DNA of 64,000 nt from Verrucomicrobiota bacterium (GCA_029556615.1 JAKQDD010000103.1:1-64000); one strand, 5' to 3'. Positions 1 through 10,295 are shown, counted from the stretch's first letter. Translations and numbers: made by a program. The notes: a model not told the origin generated them from the sequence alone.

Positions 1-358
1 TGACGCCACAAGCTTGGGCCAAGGCGCACCCCGAAGCACACACCCTCCCGCCCAAGTAGGCCTCGGGGGTCTTGGTTGCCCGTGGGTCGCCACGCCAGTT
101 CCTTCACGCCGCCCAGTCAACCAGACCGCGGCTCATCCGCCAATCGCCCGTTCCCCTGACTGCCCCGATCAAGCCGTGCTCCTGCCCGCGCCGGTTTCTC
201 CCGCCCCCTGCGACAATCTGAAGTTTCTCTGTAACCCGCGGGCTCCCGGGCGCGAATACTGCTACTTTAGGGTTCGTGTGTTGCGTTGTTTCAGGTCCTG
301 CATTCCGCGCGTGCGCCAAGGTCCAAGCTGGCGCCGCACCCTGCCTTTCCATCCACCC
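1..358. other. Upstream region with a decayed PKD-domain remnant
   Basis: No intact gene is seen before the GTG start at 359. In the same frame as the downstream CotH protein, bases about 166-201 encode PDQAVLLPAP, identical to ten residues of the PKD-like domain encoded near 6181-6213. DNA around it is also similar (the preceding cgccaat stretch and the gatca-gccgtgctcct core). This looks like a degraded fragment of a related domain rather than a functional gene. No convincing promoter was found. Confidence 0.5.
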
Positions 359-3300
359 GTGAAAAAACTGATGCCTGCCGCCCTGTGCCTGACCCTCGGC
401 CTGAGCCTCGGCCTCTTCTCCGCCCGCAGCCAGGTCATCATCTCCGAATTCGTGGCAAGCAACGGAAGCACGCTCGCCGACGAAGACGGCGATTACTCGG
501 ACTGGATCGAGCTCTACAACCCCGGCGCCACCGGGGTGAACCTCGACGGCTGGTACCTGACCGATAGCCCCTCGCGCCTCACCAAGTGGCGACTGCCTGC
601 GGTGACCATCGACCCCAAAGGCTTTCTCATCGTGTTCGCCTCGGGCAAACAACGCGCCGTGCCGGGCGCTCCGCTGCATGCCAATTTCAGCCTCAACGCC
701 GCCGGCGAGTATCTTGCTCTCATTCTGCCGGACGGCACGACCATCGCCTCGGGCTTCGCCCCGCAGTTCCCCGAGCAGTTCCGCGACGTGTCCTACGGGC
801 CGGGCCAACTCGTGAGTACCAACGTCCTCGTGCCGACGGGGGCCACCGCCTGGGTGCAGATCCCGGCCGACGACGCGCTGGGCACAACCTGGATTCAACC
901 CGGCTTCGATCACTCCGCATGGACGAGCGGCCCCACGGGGGTGGGCTACGAGACCGAAGTGGCCGGCTTCGCGGTGTCGAACACCAAGGCCAGTACCGTC
1001 GTCGACAGCCTGGCAGCCGCGGATGCCGTCCTGGCCAACCCAGCCCAACACGTGAGCGTCGTCTCGGAAAACGCCGACCGGATCAACTACTTCGGGACCG
1101 GCAGCGACGGCCATTACGGCGGCAATTCCCCCTTCCCCGGCCAGGCCGGCGGTGTCGATGTCGAGGATTTCGTCGTCGAGATCACCGCCACCGTCACCCT
1201 TCCCGCCGCGGGCGCCTGGACCTTCGGCGTCAACAGCGATGACGGCTTCCGCCTGACCGTCGGCTCGTTTCAGATCTCCTACCCCAACCCGCGCGGGCCG
1301 GGCGACACGTTGGGCGTGTTCAATGTCCCCGCCCCCGGAGATTACCCCCTCCGGCTGGTGTTCTACGAACGGGGAGGCGGCTCCGAAGTCGAGCTGTTTG
1401 CCGCGCCAGGAAACCGCACAGCCTGGAACTCAACCGATTTCCGGCTCGTGGGCGACACCGCGGCAGGCGGCCTGGCCGTGCGCTCCACCCCCGTGGCGGG
1501 TGGCGGCGGCGGCAGCCTGCGCGCGCTGATCGCCACCGACCTCGAAATGGCCATGAAGAGCCGGAATGCATCCGCCTATGTCCGGATCCCTTTCGCCCTG
1601 GACAACCCGCTTGCGCTCGAATCCCTCACGCTGCGCCTCCAGTACAACGACGGCTTCGTCGCGTTCCTTAACGGCAACGAGGTGGCCCGACGCAATTCGC
1701 CCGAGATGCCCGCCTGGGACGCCACCGCCACCGCCGACCGGCCGGCTGCCCTCAGTCTCGTGTTCGAGGACTTCAACCTGTCTGCGCACCTCGACCGGTT
1801 GGTCGCCGGGATCAACGTGCTCGCCATCCACGGCCTCAACCGTTCGGCGGCAGACCCGACGTTCCTGCTCCGGCCGGAGTTGGTCGAGCACCGGGTCGTG
1901 CCAGCCGCCCCGTGCTATTTCGTCCGACCAACGCCGGGCGGCTTGAATGGGGAGGGTGTGCTCGGGTTCGCGGCGGTTCCGCGATTCAGCGTGACGCGGG
2001 GTTTTCACGATGCCCCATTCGACGTCGAGCTCACGTCCGTCACCCCGGGGGCCGCCATCCGATACACCACCAACGGCACCCCGCCCACTCCCGACACTGG
2101 CCTGGTCTACCAGGCCCCGATCCGCGTCGCCGGCACCACCACGCTTCGCGCAGTCGCGGTTGCCGAGCAACACGAACCGTCGCCCGTCGCCACCCATACT
2201 TACCTCTTCGTCGACGACGTCGTTAGGCAGTCGCCCACCGGGGCGGCACCCCCCGGCTGGCCTTCGAACTGGGGTGCGAACACGGTCGATTACGGCATGG
2301 ACCCGGACATTGTGAACCACCCCACGTACGCCCCGACCCTCCGCGACGATCTGAAGGCCATCCCGACCTTCTCGCTGGTCATGGACCTGGCGGATCTGTT
2401 TGACCCGGCGACCGGGATCTATGCCAACCCGGGGCAGGACGGCCGCGCCTGGGAACGGCCGTGCTCGCTCGAACTTCTCAACCCGGACGGCACCGAAGGC
2501 TTCCAAGTCAATGCCGGCGCTCGGATTCGAGGCGGCTTCAGCCGCAGCACGGATAACCCCAAGCATGCCTTCCGGCTCTTCTTCCGCCAGGAGTACGGCG
2601 CGGCGAAGCTCGAATACCCGCTGTTCGGCGAGGCCGGCACCGATACGTTCGACAACATCGACCTGCGCACCTTCCAGAACTACTCGTGGAGCTACCAGGG
2701 CGACAGCCGCGGGATCTTCGTCCGCGACCAATTCAGCCGCGACCTGCAGCTGGCCATGGGACACCAGGGCGAGCGCGGCGAGTTCTATCACCTCTACCTC
2801 AACGGCCAGTACTGGGGCCTCTTCAACACCTGCGAGCGCCCCGAAGCGTCCTATGCCGAGACCTATTACGGCGGCAATGCCGATGACTACGATGTCCTCA
2901 AGGTCGAGGCCGGTCCCTACACCGTCGGCGCCACCGACGGCACCCTGGAAGCCTGGACGCGGCTCTACCAGCTCGCCCAGGCCGGCTTCGCCTCCGATGC
3001 CGCCTTCGAGTTCGTCCAGGGCAACAACCCCGACGGCAGCCGCAACCCCGCGTTCGAGAACCTGATCGATGTCCCCAATCTCATCGACTACATGCTCGTC
3101 ATCCTCTACGGCGGCAACCTCGACGCCCCGATCTCGAACTTCCTCAGCAACGAGCGGCCGAACAACTTCTTCGCCATCCGGAACCGCGAGGGCCCTGATG
3201 GGTTCCGATTCTTCGTTCACGACGCCGAACACACCCTGCTCAACGTGAACGAGAACCGCATGGGGCCTTTCACCGCCGGCAATTCGTCCGTCGTCTACAG

Positions 3301-6300
3301 CAACCCCCAATGGGTCTGGCAAAAGCTCCAGGCCAACGCCGAGTTCCGACTGCGCGTCGCCGACCACGTCCATCGCCATTTCTTCAACCAGGGTCTGTTG
3401 ACCCCGGGCCGCGCGCGCGAGTTGTTCCTGCACCGGATCAACCAGATCGACCGGGCCGTGGTGGGCGAATCCGCCCGCTGGGGCGACGCCCAACGGACCA
3501 CGCCCTTCACTCGGGCCGACTGGCTCAGCGCCGTCAATACCGTCCTCAACACTCACCTCCCCCAGCGCAGTGCCGTGGTCCTCAACCAGCTCCGCACCGG
3601 CGGGCTCTACCCCGGCGTCGTCGCCCCCGCCTTCAGCCAGCACGGCGGCAACGTCAATCCAGGCTTCGCGCTCGCGATGACTGCGCCCGCGGGAACAATC
3701 TACTACACGATCGATGGGTCTGACCCCCGCCTGCGCGGCGGCGCCGTTTCCCCCCGCGCCATAGCCTACGCCGGACCGCTGGTCATGAACGAAACCGCGG
3801 AGGTCAAGGCCCGCGTGCTGAGCGGCAACACCTGGAGCGCCCTCAACGCCGCAGACTTCACGCTCATCCAAACCTTCACCAGTCTCTTCATCACCGAGAT
3901 CATGTACCACCCGCCCGAGGTCGAGGACGCCCCCGACGACACCCTCGAGTTCATCGAACTCAAGAACGTCGGCTCGGAAGAACTCGACCTGAGCGGCGTC
4001 CGTTTCGACAGCGGCGTCGGCTTCACGTTCCCCATCGGCGCACGGCTCGCCCCAGGCGCCTTCGCCGTCCTCGTCCGCGATCCTGACGCCTTCGCCCGCC
4101 ATTACCCCGGCGTCCCAATCGACGGCGTGTTCACCGGACAACTCGCGAACTCCGGTGAACGCCTCACCCTCGCCCACGCCGTCGGAACCCCCATCGTCTC
4201 GGTGCGCTACGGCGATGCCGAGCCCTGGCCGGTCGGGGCCGACGGCGCCGGGTTCTCCCTCGTCCCGCGCGATCCAAACCTGAACGAGAGCCCGGACGAC
4301 CCGTCCTGGTGGCGCGCCAGCAGCGCCCCGGGCGGCTCACCGGGGCGCGACGATCCACCCCTCGACATCCCCACGGTGGTCGTCAGCGAGGTGCTCAGCC
4401 ATACCGACCCCCCTTCGCAAGATGCCGTCGAACTCCACAACCCCAACGCCTTCCCGGTCGGCGTCGGTCATTGGTGGCTCACCGACCAACGCACGTACCC
4501 CAAAAAGTTCCGCATCCCCGCTGCCGCGGTCATCCCGGCCAACGGTTACCTCGTTTTCGACGAGTCGGACTTCAACCCCACCCCAGGGGAGCCGCCCGCA
4601 TTCGCGCTCAGCGCGCTGGGCGACGAAATCTACCTCTACTCGGGAGATGCCCAGGGGAACCTCACCGGCTACAGCCACGGCTTCGCCTTCGGCGCCGCCG
4701 CCAACGGCGTCTCCTTCGGACGCCACATCCTGAGTACCGGCGAAGCCCAGTACCCCGCTCAAACCGGCAGCTCCCTCGGCGACCCCAACACCGGCCCCCG
4801 CATCGGCCCAGTCGTCATCGCCGAAATCCACCACCGGCCCCGGGCCGGCGACGCCGAGTTCGTTGAGCTGCAGAATGTCACGGCAAACCCCGTTCCCCTC
4901 TATGATCCGGATCGACCTGCCAACACGTGGCGCTTGAACGGCATCAGCTTCGCCTTCCCGCCCGGAACCGAGCTCGCCCCCAACGGCCTGCTCCTGGTCG
5001 TTTCCGGTGATCCGGCCGTCTTCCGCACCCGGCACCGCGTGCCGTCCGCAGTCCCCATCTTCGGCCCGTTCCCCGGCACCTTGCAGGACGACGGCGAACG
5101 CATCCAGCTCCTGCGTCCGGACGCGCCCGTCACGGACGATGTCGGCCAGCCGATTCTGCCCGAGATCGTCATCGATGAAGTCGATTACCGCTCCCGCGCG
5201 CCCTGGCCAACCGTGGCCCCGGACAGTGGCGCCTCCCTCGAACGGTTCGTCCTCGCCGGCTACGGCAACGACCCCATCCACTGGCGCGCCAGTCCCGGTT
5301 CACCCTCGCCCGGCCTCGAAAACACCGGCAACCGCCCGCCCCGGATCCAACTGGGCGCCAACCAGGCTCTCACCGCCACCTCCTTCCCGGTCCTCGTCCA
5401 GCTGGAAGCCACGGTGACCGATGACAACTTGCCGCTCCCCCCCGCAGGCCTCGCAGTCGCCTGGACCCTCGTCAGCGGCCCCACTCCGGCCTGGTTCGAG
5501 TCCCCCCTGGCCCCGCACACCGCCGTCAGCCTCCCCGGCGTCGGCACCTACGTCCTGCGCCTGACCGCGACCGACGGCGCCCTCGACGCCACCGCCGAGA
5601 CTCTCGTCACCGTTCAGCGCACCACCGTGCCCCTCACGCTCGTCCCCCAAAAATCCACCTGGCGCTACTGGGACCGGGGAACCGAGTTGGGCGCCGCGTG
5701 GACCGCTCTCACCTACAACGACGCCGCTTGGTCCTCGGGCGCGGCCGAGCTGGGGTATGGCGATGGCGATGAGACCACGACGGTCAGTTACGGCCCGAAC
5801 ATCTTCAGCCGATACATCACCACCTACTTCCGACGCGCCTTCCCGATGTCCAACCCCGGCTCGGTCGCAACGCTCAAGGTCGGCCTGCGCCGCGACGACG
5901 GCGGCGTCGTCTATCTGAACGGAACCGAAGTCTTCCGCAGCAACATGCCGGAAGGCAACATCTCGTCCACCACCCGGGCCAGCAGTGCGGTCAGCGGCGC
6001 CGACGAAACCACATTCTTCGAACGCGCCGTCGATCCCGCTCTCCTCCGCGCCGGCACGAATCTCCTCGCCGTGAGCATCCACAAGTCCAGCCCCTCGTTC
6101 CTCAACAACGACCTGAGTTTCGATCTGTACCTCACCGGCACCGGCTACCCCGCCAATGCTTCCCCCCAAGCCAACGCCGGCCCTGATCAGGCCGTGCTCC
6201 TCCCCGCTCCGGCTTCGATCGAGGGGCAGGTGGCCGACGACGGATTGCCCATCCCACCCGGCCAGCTCGCCGTCACATGGTCGGTGGTGAGCGGACCTGG

Positions 6301-6820
6301 CCCTGTCACATTCACCCCCATCAACGCTCCCCGGACCTCCGCCCATTTTGACCTGCCCGGTTCCTACGTCCTCCAACTCACCGCCTCCGACGGTTCCCTG
6401 GCCGCCTCCGACGAGCTGGCCGTCACCGTCACGGCCGACACCTACGCCGAATGGAAACGCCAGCACTTCAACCCCCTCGAATGCCTCGACCCCGCCGTCA
6501 GCGGCGACCTCGCCGACCCCGACGCCGACGGACTCACCAACCGCGCTGAATTCGACGCCGGAACCGACCCGCGCGACCCCCGCAGCCGGCTCGAGATCAT
6601 CGCTATCGCCGCCCCCACCTCCGATCCGCCCGAGATCCAGATCCAATTCAAGGCCGTCGCGGGCCGCACCTACACCCTCCAGTCCGCCGCCGCCACCCCC
6701 GTCGGCCCCTGGCAGGATCTCGTCTCAATCCCCGCCGCTGCCGAAACCGGGATTGGATCGGTCGCCGCGCCCCTGCCTGAGACTCCCGTTCCGCAGTTCT
6801 ATCGCGTCAAAACACCGTAG
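359..6820 (+). CDS. Giant secreted CotH-kinase / lamin-tail-domain protein
   Basis: Predicted 2153-residue exported protein. I chose the GTG at 359 because it begins VKKLMPAALCLTLGLSLGLF, a standard signal peptide; the open frame extends upstream to 14 but that part is not protein-like. Order of domains: lamin-tail (LTD) at about 25-110; a galactose-binding-like fold near 175-200; a chitobiase C-terminal-like Ig segment near 548-610; CotH kinase at about 669-1077, with the RGGFSRSTDNPKHAFRLFF segment and later FVHDAEHTLL; a second chitobiase-like Ig; three more LTDs (about 1171-1250, 1340-1415, 1485-1565); two PKD-like domains; a TSP3-like DPDADGLTNRAEFDAGTD element near 2050-2078; and a terminal module ending QFYRVKTP. 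CotH kinases phosphorylate secreted proteins, LTDs occur in surface or matrix proteins. The substrate is unknown. Confidence 0.85.
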   Translation: MKKLMPAALCLTLGLSLGLFSARSQVIISEFVASNGSTLADEDGDYSDWIELYNPGATGVNLDGWYLTDSPSRLTKWRLPAVTIDPKGFLIVFASGKQRAVPGAPLHANFSLNAAGEYLALILPDGTTIASGFAPQFPEQFRDVSYGPGQLVSTNVLVPTGATAWVQIPADDALGTTWIQPGFDHSAWTSGPTGVGYETEVAGFAVSNTKASTVVDSLAAADAVLANPAQHVSVVSENADRINYFGTGSDGHYGGNSPFPGQAGGVDVEDFVVEITATVTLPAAGAWTFGVNSDDGFRLTVGSFQISYPNPRGPGDTLGVFNVPAPGDYPLRLVFYERGGGSEVELFAAPGNRTAWNSTDFRLVGDTAAGGLAVRSTPVAGGGGGSLRALIATDLEMAMKSRNASAYVRIPFALDNPLALESLTLRLQYNDGFVAFLNGNEVARRNSPEMPAWDATATADRPAALSLVFEDFNLSAHLDRLVAGINVLAIHGLNRSAADPTFLLRPELVEHRVVPAAPCYFVRPTPGGLNGEGVLGFAAVPRFSVTRGFHDAPFDVELTSVTPGAAIRYTTNGTPPTPDTGLVYQAPIRVAGTTTLRAVAVAEQHEPSPVATHTYLFVDDVVRQSPTGAAPPGWPSNWGANTVDYGMDPDIVNHPTYAPTLRDDLKAIPTFSLVMDLADLFDPATGIYANPGQDGRAWERPCSLELLNPDGTEGFQVNAGARIRGGFSRSTDNPKHAFRLFFRQEYGAAKLEYPLFGEAGTDTFDNIDLRTFQNYSWSYQGDSRGIFVRDQFSRDLQLAMGHQGERGEFYHLYLNGQYWGLFNTCERPEASYAETYYGGNADDYDVLKVEAGPYTVGATDGTLEAWTRLYQLAQAGFASDAAFEFVQGNNPDGSRNPAFENLIDVPNLIDYMLVILYGGNLDAPISNFLSNERPNNFFAIRNREGPDGFRFFVHDAEHTLLNVNENRMGPFTAGNSSVVYSNPQWVWQKLQANAEFRLRVADHVHRHFFNQGLLTPGRARELFLHRINQIDRAVVGESARWGDAQRTTPFTRADWLSAVNTVLNTHLPQRSAVVLNQLRTGGLYPGVVAPAFSQHGGNVNPGFALAMTAPAGTIYYTIDGSDPRLRGGAVSPRAIAYAGPLVMNETAEVKARVLSGNTWSALNAADFTLIQTFTSLFITEIMYHPPEVEDAPDDTLEFIELKNVGSEELDLSGVRFDSGVGFTFPIGARLAPGAFAVLVRDPDAFARHYPGVPIDGVFTGQLANSGERLTLAHAVGTPIVSVRYGDAEPWPVGADGAGFSLVPRDPNLNESPDDPSWWRASSAPGGSPGRDDPPLDIPTVVVSEVLSHTDPPSQDAVELHNPNAFPVGVGHWWLTDQRTYPKKFRIPAAAVIPANGYLVFDESDFNPTPGEPPAFALSALGDEIYLYSGDAQGNLTGYSHGFAFGAAANGVSFGRHILSTGEAQYPAQTGSSLGDPNTGPRIGPVVIAEIHHRPRAGDAEFVELQNVTANPVPLYDPDRPANTWRLNGISFAFPPGTELAPNGLLLVVSGDPAVFRTRHRVPSAVPIFGPFPGTLQDDGERIQLLRPDAPVTDDVGQPILPEIVIDEVDYRSRAPWPTVAPDSGASLERFVLAGYGNDPIHWRASPGSPSPGLENTGNRPPRIQLGANQALTATSFPVLVQLEATVTDDNLPLPPAGLAVAWTLVSGPTPAWFESPLAPHTAVSLPGVGTYVLRLTATDGALDATAETLVTVQRTTVPLTLVPQKSTWRYWDRGTELGAAWTALTYNDAAWSSGAAELGYGDGDETTTVSYGPNIFSRYITTYFRRAFPMSNPGSVATLKVGLRRDDGGVVYLNGTEVFRSNMPEGNISSTTRASSAVSGADETTFFERAVDPALLRAGTNLLAVSIHKSSPSFLNNDLSFDLYLTGTGYPANASPQANAGPDQAVLLPAPASIEGQVADDGLPIPPGQLAVTWSVVSGPGPVTFTPINAPRTSAHFDLPGSYVLQLTASDGSLAASDELAVTVTADTYAEWKRQHFNPLECLDPAVSGDLADPDADGLTNRAEFDAGTDPRDPRSRLEIIAIAAPTSDPPEIQIQFKAVAGRTYTLQSAAATPVGPWQDLVSIPAAAETGIGSVAAPLPETPVPQFYRVKTP

Positions 6821-6861
6821 GGGACCCGGATCCTCGCCAACCGCCTGGGGCTCGACATGGT

Positions 6862-7644
6862 CTACTTCGCCCCCGGCTCGACCCGCTCCGGCACCTCGAG
6901 GTCAAACTCGAGCCGCGTCCGCGCATCCGTCCGCTCGTTCCGGATCTCCATCGACTTGAGATGCCATCGGCCGTCCACCTTCTTGAAACCGCCAATCGAG
7001 AATTCCTTCATCAGCCGACCGGACCGGTCATAGGCCTCGGCACGCAGGATGCCGTGGTGCTCGATGTCAACCCAGGACAGCACACGGGCATAGCCCGCAC
7101 TCGAGTTCGTCACCGGCCGGCTGCTCTCGAGCACCCAGCAGGATCGCCCCTTGCGCATCTCGTGTTTGGTGATCCGCTGCCCCGGCCAGTGCAGAAACTC
7201 CAGGCCGAAATCCACAAGCCAAAACTCCGACGCCGCAAACGGGATCTCCGCGGCTTCACCCCGCAAATTCAACGTCTCCGACCCGCCCTCGCCCGATATC
7301 GCCACCCGCCGGGTGTAATCATAGCGCGTCGGCTGCGTCTCGTCGTGGAGCACCACCAGCAATTCGCGCAGCTCGCCGTTGGTCCCTAACGCCCGATACT
7401 CGGCTTGCCACTGCAAACCGATCGTCCTGACGTCCAGCGTCACGGGCACCGGCGTTCCCCAGCGCCCTTCCTCATCCCGGAGTCGCAGCACGCCGCGCGT
7501 CTGCAGGTCTTCCGCCGGCCGCTCCCGCCGCAGCTCCGCCGCCAGCGCCTGGCCATCCGGCCTCGCCGCGCTCTCGCCGGCCCCCGCGCCCATGATTCCG
7601 GCCATCAGCACCACTGCCACCCACAACCATCCCCACCGCCCCAT
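6862..7644 (-). CDS. LolA-like outer-membrane lipoprotein-sorting family protein
   Basis: 260 residues from the ATG at 7644, chosen because MGRWGWLWVAVVLMAGIMGAG forms a clear signal peptide. A longer frame reaches an ATG at 7842 that overlaps the lon stop (ATGA), but the extra 66 residues are not signal-like. The mature part has the curved-sheet pattern of the LolA-like/TP0789 family: a charged helix (LAAELRRERPAEDLQTRG), ELLVVLHDETQPTRYDYTR, then FLHWPGQRITKHEMRKGRSCWVLESSRP and RVLSWVDIEHHGILRAEAYDRSGRLMKEFSI. Such proteins are thought to bind lipids or lipoproteins in the periplasm. It is the last gene of the minus-strand A2M-hsp20-lon series. Family placement is by pattern; the exact function is unknown. 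Confidence 0.7.
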   Translation of the reverse strand: MGRWGWLWVAVVLMAGIMGAGAGESAARPDGQALAAELRRERPAEDLQTRGVLRLRDEEGRWGTPVPVTLDVRTIGLQWQAEYRALGTNGELRELLVVLHDETQPTRYDYTRRVAISGEGGSETLNLRGEAAEIPFAASEFWLVDFGLEFLHWPGQRITKHEMRKGRSCWVLESSRPVTNSSAGYARVLSWVDIEHHGILRAEAYDRSGRLMKEFSIGGFKKVDGRWHLKSMEIRNERTDARTRLEFDLEVPERVEPGAK

Positions 7645-7838
7645 GACTCCATGCCGCACGCGCCGCCGGGGTCTGCAACCGACAGAACCCAGCCCGGATT
7701 TCTCATAACCGGAACGATGAGCCGGAAACCCGGCCCGCATCGGCTCAGCCATGAGCGGCACCGGCTGCGCGTTGACAGCGAGGGTGTGAAACATGCCGGC
7801 TAGCCCGCTTCCGTGCCGCCCGAACGCGCTTCGGTATC

Positions 7839-10295
7839 TCATGAAATGTACCTCCGCCCGGCAAACCGCCGACGCCGCCGCGCGCGCGCCGGCACTTCCC
7901 TCCGCAACGCGAGCGGCACTGCCTGACTGATGGTGCGCACGAAAGAGACCCTCAGCCGCCGGCGCACCTCCGGCGGCACCTCCGCCCAGTCCTTGCGGTT
8001 CTGCTCGGGGAGAATGAGCCCACGGAGACCAGCGCGCGCTGCCGCCAGCGCCTTCTCCTTGACGCCGCCCACCGGCAATACCCGACCCCGCAGGCTGATC
8101 TCACCGGTCATGGCCAGGTCGGATCGGACGCGCCGCCCCGTAAACAGCGACACGAGCGCCATGACAATGGTCAGTCCAGCGCTCGGGCCGTCCTTGGGCG
8201 TCGCTCCCGCAGGAACATGGATGTGAAGATCCTCCTTCGCAAAGGTCACGCCGCCCAAGCCCAGCGACCGCGCCTGGCTGCGCAAATGGCTCAGCCCCGC
8301 CTGGGCGCTCTCTTTCATCACCTCGCCCAGCGAACCGGTCAGCGCCAGCCGACCCGTCCCCGGCATCCGCGTCGCCTCGACAAACAGCACTTCGCCCCCC
8401 ACGGGCGTCCAAGCCAAACCCATGGCGATCCCGCATTCGGTGATCGTCTCGGCACTCGTCGCCAGATACCGCGCAGGGCCCAGATACGTCCCGAGCGCCC
8501 CGGCCCGCAGGACCAACGGACGCCCGCCCCCCGCCCGACCGGCACACCGGCGCGCCGCCTTGCGCGCCAGCGCCGCCAGCTCCCGGTCCAGTTGGCGCAC
8601 ACCCGCCTCCCGCGTGTAGTCCCGGATCAGCCGCCGCAACACCGGGTCCGAAAAACGCACCTGGCCGGCCCGAAGCCCGTGCTCCGCCAACTGCCGCGGC
8701 ACCAGATGCCGGCGCGCAATCTCGACCTTCTCCTCCGCCGTGTAGCTCGGAAGCTCGATCACCTCGAGCCGGTCCCGAAGCGCCGGATGCACCGGGTCCA
8801 GCCAGTTCGCCGTCGTCAAAAACAACACCTGCGACAGGTCAAACGGCAGATCCAAATAGTGATCCACAAAGACCGTGTTCTGCTCGGGATCCAACACTTC
8901 GAGGAGCGCCGCCGAGGGGTCCCCACGGAAGTCCGAGCCCACCTTGTCCAGCTCGTCCAGCAGGATCACCGGATTGCGGCTGCCCACCCGGCGCAGGCTC
9001 TGCAGGATCCGGCCCGGCATCGCGCCCACATACGTCCGGCGGTGCCCGCGAATCTCCGCTTCGTCCCGCATCCCCCCCAGCGCGATCCGGATGAACCGCC
9101 GGCCCAGCGCCTCCGCCACACTCCGGCCCAGCGAGGTCTTCCCCACGCCGGGCGGACCCACCAGACAGAGAATCGGACCCCGGATCGTCTCCCGCAGCTT
9201 CAGCACCGCGAGAAACTCGATCAACCGCTCCTTCACCCGCCCCAGCCCGTAGTGCTGCTCGTCCAGCAACCGCGAGGCCTTCTGCAGGTCCAGCTCGTCC
9301 TTGGTCGTTTGGCCCCAGGGAAGATGCACGATCCAATCCAGGTAGTTCCGCGCCACGGTGTATTCCGCGGCCGCCGACGGCATCTGGCGGAGCCGTGCCA
9401 GCTCCTTCTCCGCAACCCGGCGGGCCTCGCCCGGCAAGCCCGCGGCCTCGATCAACCGCCCCAGCTGATCGAGCTCCGGATTCGCGCTCTCGTCCTCGCC
9501 CAGCTCCCGCTGGATCGCGCGGATCTGCTCACGCAAGAAGAAATCGCGCTGGCTCTTCGACATCGAGGTCGACACTTCCTGCTGGATCTTCGAGCCCAGC
9601 TTCAGAACCTCGACCTCGCGATGCAGCCAGGGAACCAGCCGCTTGAGCCGCTCCTTGACATCACCCGTCTCGAGCAGCGCCTGCCGTTCCTCGAGCTTCA
9701 GGTTCACGTGAGCCGCCACCAGGTCGCTCAACCGCCCCGGCTCGCCCGTGTTCAGCGCCGCCACTTTCACCTGCTCGTTCAACGCCGGCGAGAGCGTGAT
9801 CGCCTCCCCAAACCGCTCCCGCACCGTCCGCGACAACGCCACCAGTTCCAGCGAATCGTCGGCCGGCTCGGGCACCACCTCGTACCGGGCACGCAAATAT
9901 GGCTCCCGCGTTTCGTACGCACCCGTCCGCACGCGGCGCAACCCCTCGACCAGCACGCGAACCGTGTTGTCCGGGAATTTCAGCATCCGGATCACACGGC
10001 CCAGGCAGCCCACCGGCCACAGGTCCTCAGGCCCCGGATTGTCCAACTCCGCCTTCCGCTGCAGCACCAGCCCCACAAAACGGTCCCCCGCCACCACATC
10101 GTCGATCAGCCGGATGCTCGGCGCGGATTCCACCAGCAGCGGCACGATCATCCCCGGAAAAATCACAATGTCCGACAGCCCAAGCACCGGCACCACGTCG
10201 GGCAAGGCCGGACCCGGCGGCCGGATAGCCCCGGATTCCACCCCTCCGTCGGGCAAGCCTTCAATGCTGATGAGATCGGTGTCGGGACGCAACAT
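7839..10295 (-). CDS. lon: ATP-dependent Lon protease
   Basis: 818 residues, normal length for bacterial Lon. The N-terminal substrate-binding domain begins VVPVLGLSDIVIFPGMIVPLLVE. The AAA+ domain has Walker A GPPGVGKTS near residues 379-387 and Walker B VILLDELDK near 445. The C-terminal protease domain has the catalytic Ser in PKDGPSAGL (about residue 705) and the Lys in VKEKALAAARAG (about residue 748). The Ser-Lys spacing of 43 matches the E. coli dyad (S679/K722). Lon degrades misfolded and regulatory proteins in the cytoplasm using ATP. It lies 88 bp downstream of hsp20 on the same strand, a natural proteostasis pairing. No heat-shock promoter was recognised in the gap. Confidence 0.97.
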   Translation of the reverse strand: MLRPDTDLISIEGLPDGGVESGAIRPPGPALPDVVPVLGLSDIVIFPGMIVPLLVESAPSIRLIDDVVAGDRFVGLVLQRKAELDNPGPEDLWPVGCLGRVIRMLKFPDNTVRVLVEGLRRVRTGAYETREPYLRARYEVVPEPADDSLELVALSRTVRERFGEAITLSPALNEQVKVAALNTGEPGRLSDLVAAHVNLKLEERQALLETGDVKERLKRLVPWLHREVEVLKLGSKIQQEVSTSMSKSQRDFFLREQIRAIQRELGEDESANPELDQLGRLIEAAGLPGEARRVAEKELARLRQMPSAAAEYTVARNYLDWIVHLPWGQTTKDELDLQKASRLLDEQHYGLGRVKERLIEFLAVLKLRETIRGPILCLVGPPGVGKTSLGRSVAEALGRRFIRIALGGMRDEAEIRGHRRTYVGAMPGRILQSLRRVGSRNPVILLDELDKVGSDFRGDPSAALLEVLDPEQNTVFVDHYLDLPFDLSQVLFLTTANWLDPVHPALRDRLEVIELPSYTAEEKVEIARRHLVPRQLAEHGLRAGQVRFSDPVLRRLIRDYTREAGVRQLDRELAALARKAARRCAGRAGGGRPLVLRAGALGTYLGPARYLATSAETITECGIAMGLAWTPVGGEVLFVEATRMPGTGRLALTGSLGEVMKESAQAGLSHLRSQARSLGLGGVTFAKEDLHIHVPAGATPKDGPSAGLTIVMALVSLFTGRRVRSDLAMTGEISLRGRVLPVGGVKEKALAAARAGLRGLILPEQNRKDWAEVPPEVRRRLRVSFVRTISQAVPLALRREVPARARRRRRFAGRRYIS

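Noticed and set aside
1430..4177. Long minus-strand open frame of 915 codons across the CotH gene
   Set aside because: It is opposite a clear multidomain protein, has biased composition (Gly, Val, Glu, Asp, Arg) and no family motif. High GC keeps antisense frames open.
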